DNA from: Thermosyntropha lipolytica DSM 11003
GTDB lineage: Bacteria; Bacillota; Syntrophomonadia; Syntrophomonadales; Syntrophomonadaceae
Assembly (NCBI RefSeq): GCF_900129805.1
Contig: NZ_FQWY01000018.1
Location: forward strand, 1-42,138
DNA length: 42,138 bases
Direction of reading: 5' to 3'
In this document: positions 8,193-17,211 of the stretch, one piece after another
Position numbering within the stretch: the stretch's first letter is position 1
Layout of the letters: every line of letters starts with the position of its first letter
The notes under the pieces: generated by a model
Database searches by the model: none
What the model saw: the letters and a program-made list of their open reading frames with translations, nothing else
Told to the model about the DNA's origin: nothing
Made by a program: the position numbers and the translations under genes

Positions 8193-9380
8193 TTAAAAAC
8201 CACCTGTTAATAAAGCTACCGCCTGAGCCGAAATACCTCTTTTCTCTCCTTCAAAACCTAATCCTTCGGTAGTAGTCGCTTTAACACTTATCCTTGACCA
8301 ATCAATCTCCAGAGCCTGGGCTATATTGCGGCGCATAAGGTCTATATAAGGAGCAAGCCTGGGCTCCTCGGCAACTACCGTACTATCTATGTTTACAACT
8401 TTAAAACCTGCCTTTTCAATCTTTTTTGCCACTTCTTTAAGCAATACCAGACTGCTTATCCCTTTATATCTTTCATCATGGTCAGGAAAATGTTTCCCTA
8501 TATCTCCCAAGGCTGCCCCTCCCAAAAGGGCATCACAAACCGCATGTATCAGTACATCAGCATCAGAATGTCCCAAAAGTCCCCGGGTATGAGGTATTTC
8601 TACCCCGCCTAATATCAGCTTTCTTCCCTCTACCAGACGGTGCACATCATACCCCGTTCCCACGCGCACAGGCATAAAAAAATTATGGTTATTGCCTTCC
8701 ATAAGTCTTTCCGCCACTATCATATCCTCCGGGATCGTTATCTTTATATTCCGCTCATCACCAGCTACCACTTTTACTCTGCCTACATAACGTTCATAAA
8801 GGGAAGCATCATCGGTCCCATAAAATCCTTCTTCCCGGGCACGGGCATAGGCGTAAAGGAGTTCATTATACCTGAACACCTGCGGAGTCTGCACCGCCAC
8901 CAGTTCTTCCCTTTTCAGAGTAGCAAGCACCAGGCCTTTTTCATCTATCTTTTTAACCGTATCCTTAACTTTTACCCCGGGAACAGCTCCTCCCCATATT
9001 AGAGCTTCCCGGTATAAATCCTCCAGCATTTTCGGTTCAAAAAGCGGCCGTGCTCCATCGTGCACGGCTACCATTTCCGTATCTCCACTTAAGGCTTTCA
9101 GTCCCTGTTCTACTGAATCCTGCCTTTCCTTTCCCCCGGGTATCACCTTTTTTACTTTTTTAAAGCCATATCTCCCGATTACATTGTCCAGACAGTATTC
9201 TATCTCCTCGGGATGGGCTACTACCACTACCTCCTTAACCAGCTCCATCTGTTCCAGGGTATGAAGGGAATAGAATAATACCGGCTTCCCTTTAAGCATT
9301 ATATATTGTTTATTTATATCCGCCTGCATCCGGCTCCCCCTGCCGGCAGCTGCTACTACCACCTCAAGGCCGCTAGCCAT
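8193..9380 (-). CDS. ispDF: Bifunctional IspD-IspF (MEP isoprenoid pathway)
   Basis: One chain with two enzymes of the non-mevalonate pathway. Residues 1 to about 230 are IspD (MEP cytidylyltransferase; AAAGRGSRM nucleotide-binding segment near 10-18 and VAVHDGARP near 105). About 238 to 395 is IspF (2-C-methyl-D-erythritol 2,4-cyclodiphosphate synthase; metal ligands expected at Asp245, His247 and His279 in GYDVHRL and [10 protein letters not shown]). No stop or frameshift separates them. Start ATG at 9380 fits the AGAGG site better than ATG 9386, which lies only three bases from it. It overlaps yacL by eight bases, suggesting coupling. Confidence 0.95.
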   Translation of the reverse strand: MASGLEVVVAAAGRGSRMQADINKQYIMLKGKPVLFYSLHTLEQMELVKEVVVVAHPEEIEYCLDNVIGRYGFKKVKKVIPGGKERQDSVEQGLKALSGDTEMVAVHDGARPLFEPKMLEDLYREALIWGGAVPGVKVKDTVKKIDEKGLVLATLKREELVAVQTPQVFRYNELLYAYARAREEGFYGTDDASLYERYVGRVKVVAGDERNIKITIPEDMIVAERLMEGNNHNFFMPVRVGTGYDVHRLVEGRKLILGGVEIPHTRGLLGHSDADVLIHAVCDALLGGAALGDIGKHFPDHDERYKGISSLVLLKEVAKKIEKAGFKVVNIDSTVVAEEPRLAPYIDLMRRNIAQALEIDWSRISVKATTTEGLGFEGEKRGISAQAVALLTGGF

Positions 9381-10482
9381 ATACATTCACCTCTTTAGGC
9401 TCTATTACATAGGAAACATTTCCTGCCGGGCAGGCTTCCTCTTTCACCTTGCGGGTAAAAATCATGCGGCCAGCTGCCGTCTGAAAAACGCTGGTTACTA
9501 CTACTTCCAGTTCATTCCCTATATCCTGCCAGGCATCTTCTACTACTACCATAGTCCCATCTTCTAAATAACCTACTCCCTGTCCTTCTTCCTTGCCTTC
9601 TTTCAGAATAGTTATGTGCATGGTTTCTCCTGGATAAACCATCACTTTTACCGCATTAGTCAGCTCATTTATATTAAGCACCTTTATCCCCTGCAGTTCA
9701 GCTACCTTATTTAAATTGTAATCATTAGTTATTATGGCTGCATTAAGCTCTTTACAAAGCCTTATTAATCTGGTGTCTACATCTTTATCTTCATCTAACT
9801 CTGCTTCTATTATATCAATTTTTATCTTCTCATGCTTCTGCATTTTCGCAAGCAGATCCAGCCCCCTTCTCCCTTTGTTGCGCCTTACCGTATCCGAAGA
9901 GTCCGCAATGTATTGCAGTTCAGCAATGACAAAAGTAGGCACCAGCAAAATCCCATCAATAAAGCCAGCCAAACATACATCATAAATCCTGCCATCAATA
10001 ATAGCACTCGTATCTAAAATCTTCAAAAAATTTTTCTTCTCTTCTTCCTTTTCTCCCCGGGTATTTATATAGCTGAAAAGCTTTAATACCTCACCTGCTC
10101 TTCGGCTCCCTACTTTAAAGCCTATATATCCACTAGTCAAAAATATAAACAGGGTAATATAACTTCCTATCCCTTGAAAAAGCGAAAAGGGGAAACTGCT
10201 TAAAACCCCCACTATTCCTCCCAAAATAAGCCCGGCAGCTCCACCCAGGATCACTTCAATAGAAGCATTATCCAAAAGCTTATTTAAACCCTTAATAGCC
10301 TGGGCTAAAAAAATAAAAAAGCTGTTTAAGAGCCAGAAAGATATCGCCAGAACCACCCCCCCTATCCCGGCTAAAGCTATCCCTTCCAGATGAAAAAAAA
10401 CCCTCCCTAAATAAATAGCTAAACCAGTCCCCAGTAAAGCTAATATCAATGCCGGTTTCGCGAAAACTAACTTTTCAGGCAT
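9373..10482 (-). CDS. yacL: Membrane-anchored PIN-TRAM domain protein (YacL family)
   Basis: 369 residues. Four hydrophobic segments (about 8-30, 36-62, 76-98, 106-125) are followed by a PIN nuclease-type domain starting [12 protein letters not shown] (Asp157). Further conserved acids lie in RRGLDLL, DVDTRL and ITNDYNL. A C-terminal TRAM-like nucleic-acid-binding domain spans about 290-355. The family is widespread in Firmicutes next to ispD; its cellular role is not settled, and RNA cleavage is inferred from the PIN fold. The start is ATG 10482; an in-frame TTG at 10497 falls inside the ribosome-binding site GGAGGTGA and is rejected. The start region lies in a long inverted repeat. Confidence 0.93.
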   Translation of the reverse strand: MPEKLVFAKPALILALLGTGLAIYLGRVFFHLEGIALAGIGGVVLAISFWLLNSFFIFLAQAIKGLNKLLDNASIEVILGGAAGLILGGIVGVLSSFPFSLFQGIGSYITLFIFLTSGYIGFKVGSRRAGEVLKLFSYINTRGEKEEEKKNFLKILDTSAIIDGRIYDVCLAGFIDGILLVPTFVIAELQYIADSSDTVRRNKGRRGLDLLAKMQKHEKIKIDIIEAELDEDKDVDTRLIRLCKELNAAIITNDYNLNKVAELQGIKVLNINELTNAVKVMVYPGETMHITILKEGKEEGQGVGYLEDGTMVVVEDAWQDIGNELEVVVTSVFQTAAGRMIFTRKVKEEACPAGNVSYVIEPKEVNVYG

Positions 10483-10526
10483 ATTATTCACCTCCAATAA
10501 ATATTTTTCTATGGGAGGCGAATAAT
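10483..10526 (-). promoter_or_regulatory. Inverted repeat over the yacL ribosome-binding site
   Basis: Arms at plus 10483-10495 and 10514-10526 pair over 13 positions (one becomes G-U in RNA) around an 18-base loop. One arm contains the GGAGGTG ribosome-binding site and ends directly at the yacL ATG. If transcribed whole, the leader would hide the ribosome-binding site. The other arm touches the extended -10 at 10525-10533, so it may instead be a DNA operator. Confidence 0.6.
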
Positions 10527-10533
10527 TATACCA
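10525..10533 (-). promoter_or_regulatory. Candidate extended -10 promoter of yacL-ispDF
   Basis: TGGTATAAT (extended -10, TGnTATAAT) on the minus strand, 43 bases before the yacL ATG. No good -35 hexamer is seen at 17 bases, as is common with extended -10 promoters. The predicted start near 10518 would fall inside the upstream arm of the inverted repeat. Confidence 0.5.
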
Positions 10534-10619
10534 GATTTTATGTAAATTATTCCATTAATTTGTAGACCTGGTTTCCCTTTAATAAAATGATCCCCGACAT
10601 AAGATGACAACATATTAAA

Positions 10620-10649
10620 TTGACAAAGCCTGAAAATAAAGGCTATAAT
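10620..10649 (+). promoter_or_regulatory. Sigma-A promoter of the 132-aa hypothetical gene
   Basis: TTGACA (10620-10625), 18 bases, then TATAAT (10644-10649); both hexamers are perfect. The TTG of this -35 box is in frame with the downstream gene and could be mistaken for its start codon. Confidence 0.88.
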
Positions 10650-10685
10650 TATCTAAACTCAAAGCTGCAAGGAGGCAAGTCTTTT

Positions 10686-11084
10686 ATGAAGGACTTGATT
10701 TGTGATGAATTTCAGAATGTTGTAGGTGATCTCTTAATCAGGCACCGCAGCATCTTAGATATAACCAGTAAGCTTTCCGAATCGGTAAGCCGGGTAAACC
10801 GGGCCGTAGCCAAAGCGGTAACCGAATGCGGCTGCATAAAGGTGGAGGCTTCCAAAATGCAAATACCGCAGGAAATAGATTCGATCAAGGAATTAAAAAA
10901 CTTTCTGGACAGCCATGTAAGAGGGCAGCTATGCCCCCATTGTGAAGAAATAATAATCAACGAAATGGGAAAAATGCTCTTCTACTCTGCCGCTTTATGC
11001 AATACCCTGGATATAAGCCTTTATGATGTCTTTATAAAAGAATATAAAAAAGCTACCACTTTAGGCATCTTCAACCTGACTTAG
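10686..11084 (+). CDS. Conserved hypothetical protein with CxC and CxxC cysteines
   Basis: 132 residues, soluble, largely helical. It begins MKDLICDEFQNVVGDLLIRH and carries ECGC (about residues 39-42) and CPHC (about 76-79), which suggest metal binding or a redox role. It ends in the conserved-looking TTLGIFNL. I recall similar Clostridial proteins, often labelled DUF1573-like, near disA, but the label is from memory and no function is known to me. Start ATG 10686 has AAGGAGG upstream. It is one of only two plus-strand genes, expressed from its own strong promoter toward disA and sharing the terminator at 11103-11138. Confidence 0.85.
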   Translation: MKDLICDEFQNVVGDLLIRHRSILDITSKLSESVSRVNRAVAKAVTECGCIKVEASKMQIPQEIDSIKELKNFLDSHVRGQLCPHCEEIIINEMGKMLFYSAALCNTLDISLYDVFIKEYKKATTLGIFNLT

Positions 11085-11102
11085 AATTTTTTACGGCAGC
11101 AA

Positions 11103-11138
11103 AAAACAGCCCTCAAGGGTTCCTCTGGGGGCTGTTTT
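11103..11138. terminator. Bidirectional terminator between the hypothetical gene and disA
   Basis: AAAACAGCCC (11103-11112) pairs with GGGCTGTTTT (11129-11138) around a 16-base loop. A-rich and U-rich flanks on both sides allow function in both directions. It serves the convergent ends of the plus-strand hypothetical gene and disA. Confidence 0.85.
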
Positions 11139-11142
11139 CATT

Positions 11143-12216
11143 TTATATATACTTGTATTCCAGGAATAACTGCTCCTGCATCCTTTTAAGACCATTCTTT
11201 ATCGAATGGGCTCTTACCTCGCCTATTCCTTCTACTTCATCCAGTTCTTCTATGCTGGCACGCATTATATTGCTTAAAAGGGCAAAACGCTGCACCAGAT
11301 TATCGATAACGGCTGTCGGTATGCGGGGAAGCTTTTGCAGCATCCGATAACCGCGGGGAGATACCTGCTGTTCCAGATGGCTGGCCGTAGTTCCCAGGGA
11401 CAGAATCCGCGCAATAAACACGGAATCTGATATATCTTCCTCAAAAGCCCTAAGCATAGTATTCAAAAGCTCCTGGGGGCTCTTATCCGGTGTGCGGTTA
11501 TAATCCTGGATTATATACAAAGCTTCCTCCCTTATATTGGTCAGCATCTCATCCAGCTGCATCTTTACCAGCCTTCCTTCACTTCCCAGTTCGGCAATAT
11601 AATTTTCTATTTCCTCTCCTATATGTAAAACTTTTATTATACGGCGCAGCACTTCACATACTTCTGATACGGTTACCACATCTTCAAACTCCAGTCCCCC
11701 CAGCCTTTGCAGCTCCTTATACATAACATTGCGGTACTTTTCCAAAGTCTGTAAAGCCTGATTCGCCTTGACCAGGAGGGTAGATATATCCCGCAGCCTG
11801 AATATTATATTTCCCTGATAAAGGGTTACTACTTTACGCCTTTGGGATATAGCAACTACCAGCTCTCCGGTTTGTTTGGCTACCCTCTCTGCCGTGCGGT
11901 GCCTTATGCCCGTTTCCTGGGACGGCAGGCTGGGATCAGGATCAAGCTGAGCATTGGCAATCAGGATACGGCTGGCATCACTATTCATGATTATAGCTCC
12001 ATCCATCTTGGCCAGTTCATACAGGCGAGCAGGAGTATATTCACAATCTATATTAAAACCGCCACTTACCAGTTTCATAAGTTCCGGAGAATTGCCTACT
12101 ACAATAAGCCCGCCGGTATTAGCCTGCAGAATATTCTCCACTCCTATTCGGAACAGGCTTCCCGGAGCCAACAGCCGCAGTGATTGTCTGAATCTTCCAT
12201 GATAAATATCCTCCAT
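11143..12216 (-). CDS. disA: DNA integrity scanning protein DisA (diadenylate cyclase)
   Basis: Octameric DNA-scanning enzyme that makes c-di-AMP from two ATP and reports DNA lesions at sporulation entry in B. subtilis. It has 357 residues. An N-terminal DAC domain carries DGA (72-74) and RHR (105-107). A helical linker follows, and a C-terminal helix-hairpin-helix DNA-binding region has ELDEVEGIGEVRAHSIKNGL. The ATG follows the radA stop codon directly, implying translational coupling. Ends at a bidirectional terminator. Confidence 0.97.
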   Translation of the reverse strand: MEDIYHGRFRQSLRLLAPGSLFRIGVENILQANTGGLIVVGNSPELMKLVSGGFNIDCEYTPARLYELAKMDGAIIMNSDASRILIANAQLDPDPSLPSQETGIRHRTAERVAKQTGELVVAISQRRKVVTLYQGNIIFRLRDISTLLVKANQALQTLEKYRNVMYKELQRLGGLEFEDVVTVSEVCEVLRRIIKVLHIGEEIENYIAELGSEGRLVKMQLDEMLTNIREEALYIIQDYNRTPDKSPQELLNTMLRAFEEDISDSVFIARILSLGTTASHLEQQVSPRGYRMLQKLPRIPTAVIDNLVQRFALLSNIMRASIEELDEVEGIGEVRAHSIKNGLKRMQEQLFLEYKYI

Positions 12217-13578
12217 CTAACCCCATCCTTCCATTAAAACCTCTATAAATTCATCCAGCATTCCCACCTGGATTATCTCCATGCGGGGATCAAATCCTGG
12301 CTTAAAGCTTAATCCCGCGGGAATAACCGCCTTTTTATATCCCATTTTCTCCGCTTCCTTAAGCCGGGCATCAATAAAAGGCACCTGCCTTATCTTCCCG
12401 GAAAGCCCTACTTCTCCTATAAAAACCATGTCTGAAGGCAAAGGCTTATCCTTATAGCTGGAAAATACAGCCCCTATAACGGCCAGGTCTACAGCAGGAT
12501 CCTTCAGAAACAAACCGCCGGTTACCTTAAGATAGACATCGCAGTTGGTCAAAAGAATCCCTCTCCTCTTTTCCAAAACCGCTATCAAGAGCGCCAGGCG
12601 GTTCTGTTCAATGCCAAAAGCCATTCTCCGCACATAAGGAGGCAGAGAAGAAGCTACCAGAGCCTGCATTTCAATCAGGAAAGGCCGGCTGCCTTCAAAA
12701 CTTACGGCTACGGCTGTTCCGCTCACATTTTTCGCCTCGGTATCTAAAAAATACTGGGAAGGGTCTTTTACTTCCAGCAATCCCTGTCCTGTCATCTCCA
12801 GTATTCCCAGTTCATCTGTAGCCCCGAAACGGTTTTTTATCCCTCTAAGCAAACGAAAAGCAAAATTTTTTTCTCCCTCAAAATAGACGACAACATCTAC
12901 CATATGTTCCAGTATTTTTGGCCCGGCTATAGCTCCTTCTTTAGTAACATGTCCGACCAGAAAAACGCTTATATCACTTGCTTTCGCCAGTTCGGTTATG
13001 CGGGCTGTGCACTCTTTCAGCTGGGATACGCTTCCCGGAATGGAAGATAGATTTCCGGAATAGACAGTTTGAATCGAATCAATTATAACCAGCCTGGGTT
13101 TTATTTTTTGTACAAAATCACCGAGAAAATCTATATTCTGCTCATTAAGAAGGTAGATGTTTTCATTATTAATGCCCAGCCTTAAGGAACGCAATCTGAT
13201 CTGCTTAAAAGATTCTTCTCCCGATAAATATAAGACCTTCTCCCCTTTTCCGGCTATATGGTCGGCTACCTGCAAAAGCAATGTCGATTTGCCTATCCCC
13301 GGATCTCCTCCCAGCAGGATCAGGGACCCGGGAACAATTCCCCCTCCCAGCACGCGATCCAGTTCTCCTATGCCGGTGCTGAACCTTTCTACCCTTTCAT
13401 TTTCGATATGGCTTAAAGCAACCGCCCTGCCTTTTAACTCCCCTGTTATCCGGGGCTTGTTATCTATTCTTTCTTCCTGCAGGGTATTCCAGCTGTTGCA
13501 CGCCGGGCACCGCCCCAGCCATTTGCCGCTCTCATACCCGCATTCCCCGCATACAAATTTAATCACATTTTTCCCCAT
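12217..13578 (-). CDS. radA: DNA repair protein RadA
   Basis: RecA-related branch-migration ATPase in recombination. It has 453 residues. An N-terminal C4 zinc finger uses Cys10, Cys13, Cys24 and Cys27. Walker A is GGDPGIGKS (90-98), the RadA-specific KNRFG is at 248-252, and a Lon-protease-like domain (inactive in this family) fills the C-terminus. Start ATG has GGGAG upstream. It is first in the radA-disA unit; in B. subtilis RadA/Sms and DisA are neighbours and interact functionally. Confidence 0.97.
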   Translation of the reverse strand: MGKNVIKFVCGECGYESGKWLGRCPACNSWNTLQEERIDNKPRITGELKGRAVALSHIENERVERFSTGIGELDRVLGGGIVPGSLILLGGDPGIGKSTLLLQVADHIAGKGEKVLYLSGEESFKQIRLRSLRLGINNENIYLLNEQNIDFLGDFVQKIKPRLVIIDSIQTVYSGNLSSIPGSVSQLKECTARITELAKASDISVFLVGHVTKEGAIAGPKILEHMVDVVVYFEGEKNFAFRLLRGIKNRFGATDELGILEMTGQGLLEVKDPSQYFLDTEAKNVSGTAVAVSFEGSRPFLIEMQALVASSLPPYVRRMAFGIEQNRLALLIAVLEKRRGILLTNCDVYLKVTGGLFLKDPAVDLAVIGAVFSSYKDKPLPSDMVFIGEVGLSGKIRQVPFIDARLKEAEKMGYKKAVIPAGLSFKPGFDPRMEIIQVGMLDEFIEVLMEGWG

Positions 13579-13601
13579 AATTTTCTCCCTTAAACCGATG
13601 T

Positions 13602-13629
13602 ATAATATTTAACTATATACCATTTTCAA
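13602..13629 (-). promoter_or_regulatory. Probable sigma-A promoter of radA-disA
   Basis: TTGAAA (plus 13624-13629), 16 bases, then TATTAT (plus 13602-13607), about 25 bases before the radA ATG. Each hexamer has one or two mismatches and spacing is one base short of ideal. Confidence 0.5.
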
Positions 13630-13674
13630 CTATTAATTTTAAATATTAATTTAGCATAAAATTCCTCTTCTTGA

Positions 13675-13725
13675 CAAAAAATTTGCGAAGAAGGATAGGA
13701 AAAAACTTTCTCATCCTTTCTTCGC
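13675..13725 (-). terminator. Rho-independent terminator of the XRE regulator gene
   Basis: On the minus strand GCGAAGAAAGGAU pairs with AUCCUUCUUCGC (arms near plus 13685-13696 and 13713-13725, one bulged A) and is followed by AAAUUUUUU. It separates the XRE gene from radA-disA. Confidence 0.8.
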
Positions 13726-13750
13726 TTCCACCTCTATTTAAATTCCTGTT

Positions 13751-14116
13751 TTATCGCAAATATGGTAGAACTACCTTTATTAATTTTTTTATCAATTCTC
13801 TCTCACGCGGAGAACAAAGATCCAGCAATTCCAAAAGTTCCTTATCCGATCCTGTTTCATAATATCCCTTGGATTCAGCCAGCTGGTAAAAACAATTATC
13901 CATTCTTTCTTTACCCCATACTAAATAATCCAGTGATACATGAAGACAGGAAGCTAGGGCTTCCAAAACTGACAGGCTCATCATGCGTTCTCCTCTTTCA
14001 ATCTGCCCAACATAATAGGTAGAAATCTCAAGCCTTTCTGCCAGTTCCTGCCTGGTAAGGCCTACCTTTTCCCTGCTTTCCCGAACCCTTTGCCCAATAC
14101 CTGCCAGATCAAGCAT
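13751..14116 (-). CDS. XRE-family transcriptional regulator
   Basis: 121 residues. A Cro/CI helix-turn-helix occupies about residues 6-62 (RVRESREKVGLTRQELAERL, then a recognition segment around STYYVGQIERGER). The helical C-terminal part, about 60 residues, has no recognised domain and could dimerise. A GGGAG site precedes the ATG. It is monocistronic: a terminator follows and the divergent Spo0E-like gene lies upstream. Target unknown. Direct repeats GCCATAAG 63 and 87 bases upstream of the start could be its own operator. Confidence 0.88.
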   Translation of the reverse strand: MLDLAGIGQRVRESREKVGLTRQELAERLEISTYYVGQIERGERMMSLSVLEALASCLHVSLDYLVWGKERMDNCFYQLAESKGYYETGSDKELLELLDLCSPRERELIKKLIKVVLPYLR

Positions 14117-14439
14117 ATATTCACTCCCTCAAATAGTGCTACATTCAGCTTATTAAAATACCCTACAAGGCTAAACTGGCCATAAGTATATATTTTTTAT
14201 TAGCCATAAGCATTAAACATGCAGAAAAACAAAAGTAAACTTATTTTTTATATTCTATAAGCGCATTTATGGTATTTGCTTTTAGCTTGTTAAGTGTTAA
14301 AATAACCACAAAATTATTTCCTAATAATATACATATATGCCTGTAAATATTAATCTTAAAATAATAATTCCATAATTTCTTATCCTGGGGATATAAACTG
14401 CTATTCCCTTATTTCCCTCGGCAAAAAGGAGGTAATTTA
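14117..14439. other. AT-rich divergent intergenic region
   Basis: 323 bases between the divergent XRE gene and the Spo0E-like gene. It is strongly AT-rich and should hold both promoters, but no hexamer pair stands out on either strand. The only ordered feature is the pair of GCCATAAG repeats at 14179-14186 and 14203-14210. No reading frame of note. Confidence 0.6.
14179..14210. repeat. Direct repeat GCCATAAG, possible operator of the XRE regulator
   Basis: Two exact 8-base copies (14179-14186 and 14203-14210) 24 bases apart, in the divergent region upstream of the XRE gene. Each first base pair context is TGGCCATAAG or TAGCCATAAG. Operator function is inferred only from position. Confidence 0.3.
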
Positions 14440-14622
14440 ATGAGTATCGATAAAGAAATAGAAAAAATTCGCCTCATGCTTTATGAAGTATACCGTCAGG
14501 GTATGAGTGCACAAAATATACTTATGTTAAGCCAAAAACTAGATGAGTTTATAGTGCAGTATTATCATCAAGAAAAAAACCAGGCCAAAAACACAAAACC
14601 AGAAAAAAAAGACAATGGCTAA
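14440..14622 (+). CDS. Spo0E-like aspartyl-phosphate phosphatase
   Basis: 60-residue peptide of the Spo0E/YisI/YnzD family, which dephosphorylates Spo0A-P and delays sporulation. It is a two-helix hairpin carrying the signature SQKLDEFIVQYY (about 31-42; family core S-Q-x-L-D). A consensus AAGGAGG site lies eight bases before the ATG. The last 20 residues are Lys/Asn-rich. It is one of two plus-strand genes, divergent from the XRE gene and convergent with clpC. The family match rests on a short motif plus length, which together are convincing; the exact target is inferred. Confidence 0.85.
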   Translation: MSIDKEIEKIRLMLYEVYRQGMSAQNILMLSQKLDEFIVQYYHQEKNQAKNTKPEKKDNG

Positions 14623-14669
14623 TCTTTTCATAATACAGGAACACAAAAGAGACACTCCCTGGGTACAAT

Positions 14670-14701
14670 AAAAAGGGCAGCTTTTAACCACTGCCCTTTT
14701 T
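14670..14701. terminator. Bidirectional terminator between the Spo0E-like gene and clpC
   Basis: AAAAAGGGCAG (14670-14680) pairs with CTGCCCTTTTT (14691-14701) around a 10-base loop. Symmetric A/T flanks give U-tracts in both directions. It ends the plus-strand Spo0E-like transcript and the ctsR-mcsA-mcsB-clpC transcript. Confidence 0.9.
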
Positions 14702-14711
14702 CTCCATATGG

Positions 14712-17192
14712 TTAGCCTTTCTTTACCTTTATTTCTCCTTCTTCAGCATCGACCAGGATTTTATCTCCAGGCACTACTGTTTTCTTAAGGATTTCTTCGG
14801 CTACCGTATCTTCTATCATTCTCTGGATAGCACGCTTCAAAGGCCTTGCTCCATACTGCGGATCATAACCTGCCTTCATTATAACTTCTTTAGCCCCTTC
14901 GGTTACTTCTAATTCATATCCGCTCTCAGCTAAACGGTCTTTAACTTCTTTAAGGAGCAGATCGATTATATTTTTCAGCTGTTCCTCAGACAGGCTCTGG
15001 AATACTATTATCTCATCAATCCGGTTTAAAAATTCCGGCCTAAAGGTCTGTTTAAGCTGTTCCATAACCCTTTCTTTCATCTTGTTGTAGTTTTCTTTTT
15101 CGTCTCCGTCTTTGCTGAACCCTACCTTTTTGGCATTGCGTATCGATTCAGCACCTACATTAGAAGTCATAATTATAATAGTATTGCGGAAATCTACAGT
15201 TCTTCCCTGGCCGTCGGTAAGCCGGCCATCCTCCAGGATCTGCAGCAGTATATTAAATACTTCCGGATGGGCCTTTTCTATTTCATCCAGCAAAACTACG
15301 GAATAAGGTTTTCTCCTTACTTTTTCCGTGAGCTGGCCACCTTCTTCATACCCCACATAACCCGGAGGTGCTCCTATCATGCGCGATACGGCATGTTTTT
15401 CCATATATTCCGACATATCAAGCCGAATAAGGGCATCTTCACTGCCAAACATAGCTTCGGCTAAAGCCCGTGCCAGCTCGGTTTTACCTACTCCCGTAGG
15501 CCCCAGGAATATAAAGGAACCGATGGGACGTTTGGGGTTCTTAAGCCCGGCCCTGGCTCTTCTTACCGCACGAGCTACTGCCTTTACGGCTTCATCCTGG
15601 CCTACAACCCTCTTATGCAAGACTTCTTCCAGTTTAACCAGTCTTTCACTTTCTTCTTCGGCCAGCTTATTTACCGGAATGCCGGTCCAGTCAGCTACTA
15701 TTTTAGCCACATCTTCAGCGGTCAGGGTTCTTAACTCTTTATTACGCTCATTTACCCATTCCTTGCGCCGGTTTTCAATTTCATCCCTCAGTTTCTGCTC
15801 TTCATCCCTTAGCTGGGCTGCTTTTTCATATTCCTGGGCATTGATGGCTTCTTCCTTTTCCTTGATGATCTCTTCTAACTTAGCCTCTTTTTCTTTCAAA
15901 TCATCAGGCAGCACATAGTTGGCCAATCTCAATTTGGAGGCTCCTTCATCTATAAGGTCTATAGCCTTATCCGGCAAAAAGCGGTCGGTAATGTACCGAG
16001 CGGAAAGCTTTACAGCGGCTTCGATAGCCTCATCACTTATTTTTACTCCATGATGGGCTTCATAGCGGTCGCGCAAACCTTTCAGTATTTCTATGCTTTC
16101 TTCAATCGTAGGCTCATCAACCAGTACCGGCTGGAACCTGCGCTCTAAAGCAGCATCCTTTTCTATGTGTTTGCGGTACTCATTCAAAGTAGTAGCTCCT
16201 ATACACTGGAATTCGCCCCGCGCCAGAGAAGGTTTTAATATATTAGCAGCATCAATAGCCCCCTCAGCAGCTCCTGCTCCGACTATGGTATGCAGTTCAT
16301 CAATAAATACTATCACATCTCCTGCGGATTTAATTTCATTGACGATTTTGGTGAGCCTATCTTCAAATTCTCCCCGGTACTTGGTGCCGGCAATCATAGC
16401 TGACAGGTCAAGAGCCACTACCCGTTTATCGCTTAATATTTCCGGCACTTTATTCTCCACAATGCGCTGGGCCAATCCTTCCACAATAGCCGTTTTTCCT
16501 ACTCCCGGATCTCCTATTAAAACAGGATTATTCTTGGTGCGCCGGGATAAAATCTGTATTACCCGCTCTATTTCTTTTTCCCGCCCTATAACGGGATCTA
16601 AGCGTCCTTCCAGAGCATCCTGGGTTAAATCGCGGCCAAAGGTATCCAGAGTAGGGGTTTTGCTTTTCGCCTTGCGCTTTATAGACTGCGGATTAATCTG
16701 GTTAACTACCGGTTCATGATAAACTGGAGGATTGCCCACATTAAGCCCGGCTTCTCCGCCTAAAAGCTGCATAACCTGTTCTCTTACTTCATCCAGCCTT
16801 ATTCCCATCGCCACCAGAACTTGTCCGGCTACCCCTTCTTCTTCCCTGAGCAAAGCCAGGAGCAGATGTTCAGTCCCTACATAGTTTACTCCCTGGAGTC
16901 TGGCTTCATCAAAAGCCAGGTTAAAAACTTTCTTGGCCCTGGGGGTTATGGGCAGGTCTCCATCCGGAGTTTCGGCTCCGCCCCGCTGGCCAATAATCTT
17001 TATAATCTCCTGTCTTACTTTTTCCAAATCTACACCTAGACTGGTAAGGGCTTTGGCTCCTATCCCTTCTCCTTCCCTGAGCAGTCCTAAAAGTATATGT
17101 TCAGTACCAATAGCAGGATGTCCTAAGCTTCTAGCTTCTTCCTGAGCATACATGACTGCATTCTTAGCCCTCTGGGTAAACCTTCTAAACAT
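14712..17192 (-). CDS. clpC: ATP-dependent Clp protease ATPase ClpC
   Basis: AAA+ unfoldase feeding ClpP. It degrades phosphoarginine-marked and other substrates. It has 826 residues: an N-terminal pair of Clp_N repeats (about 1-145), AAA-1 with Walker A GDPGVGKT (227-234), a middle domain with the coiled UVR-like segment (about 415-500), and AAA-2 with GPTGVGKT followed by the C-terminal D2 domain. The start is ATG 17192 with AAGGAGG seven bases upstream; an open frame 27 codons longer overlaps mcsB and is rejected. Last gene of the CtsR operon, ending at a bidirectional terminator. Confidence 0.97.
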   Translation of the reverse strand: MFRRFTQRAKNAVMYAQEEARSLGHPAIGTEHILLGLLREGEGIGAKALTSLGVDLEKVRQEIIKIIGQRGGAETPDGDLPITPRAKKVFNLAFDEARLQGVNYVGTEHLLLALLREEEGVAGQVLVAMGIRLDEVREQVMQLLGGEAGLNVGNPPVYHEPVVNQINPQSIKRKAKSKTPTLDTFGRDLTQDALEGRLDPVIGREKEIERVIQILSRRTKNNPVLIGDPGVGKTAIVEGLAQRIVENKVPEILSDKRVVALDLSAMIAGTKYRGEFEDRLTKIVNEIKSAGDVIVFIDELHTIVGAGAAEGAIDAANILKPSLARGEFQCIGATTLNEYRKHIEKDAALERRFQPVLVDEPTIEESIEILKGLRDRYEAHHGVKISDEAIEAAVKLSARYITDRFLPDKAIDLIDEGASKLRLANYVLPDDLKEKEAKLEEIIKEKEEAINAQEYEKAAQLRDEEQKLRDEIENRRKEWVNERNKELRTLTAEDVAKIVADWTGIPVNKLAEEESERLVKLEEVLHKRVVGQDEAVKAVARAVRRARAGLKNPKRPIGSFIFLGPTGVGKTELARALAEAMFGSEDALIRLDMSEYMEKHAVSRMIGAPPGYVGYEEGGQLTEKVRRKPYSVVLLDEIEKAHPEVFNILLQILEDGRLTDGQGRTVDFRNTIIIMTSNVGAESIRNAKKVGFSKDGDEKENYNKMKERVMEQLKQTFRPEFLNRIDEIIVFQSLSEEQLKNIIDLLLKEVKDRLAESGYELEVTEGAKEVIMKAGYDPQYGARPLKRAIQRMIEDTVAEEILKKTVVPGDKILVDAEEGEIKVKKG

Positions 17193-17211
17193 AATATCAA
17201 CCTCCTTCTTA

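Noticed and set aside
10620-10685. TTG start extending the 132-aa hypothetical protein by 22 codons
   Set aside because: The TTG is part of a perfect TTGACA -35 box, and a strong ribosome-binding site precedes the ATG at 10686.
16093-16719. 208-codon plus-strand frame inside clpC
   Set aside because: It is the antisense shadow of a strongly conserved AAA+ domain, low in complexity and without a start signal.
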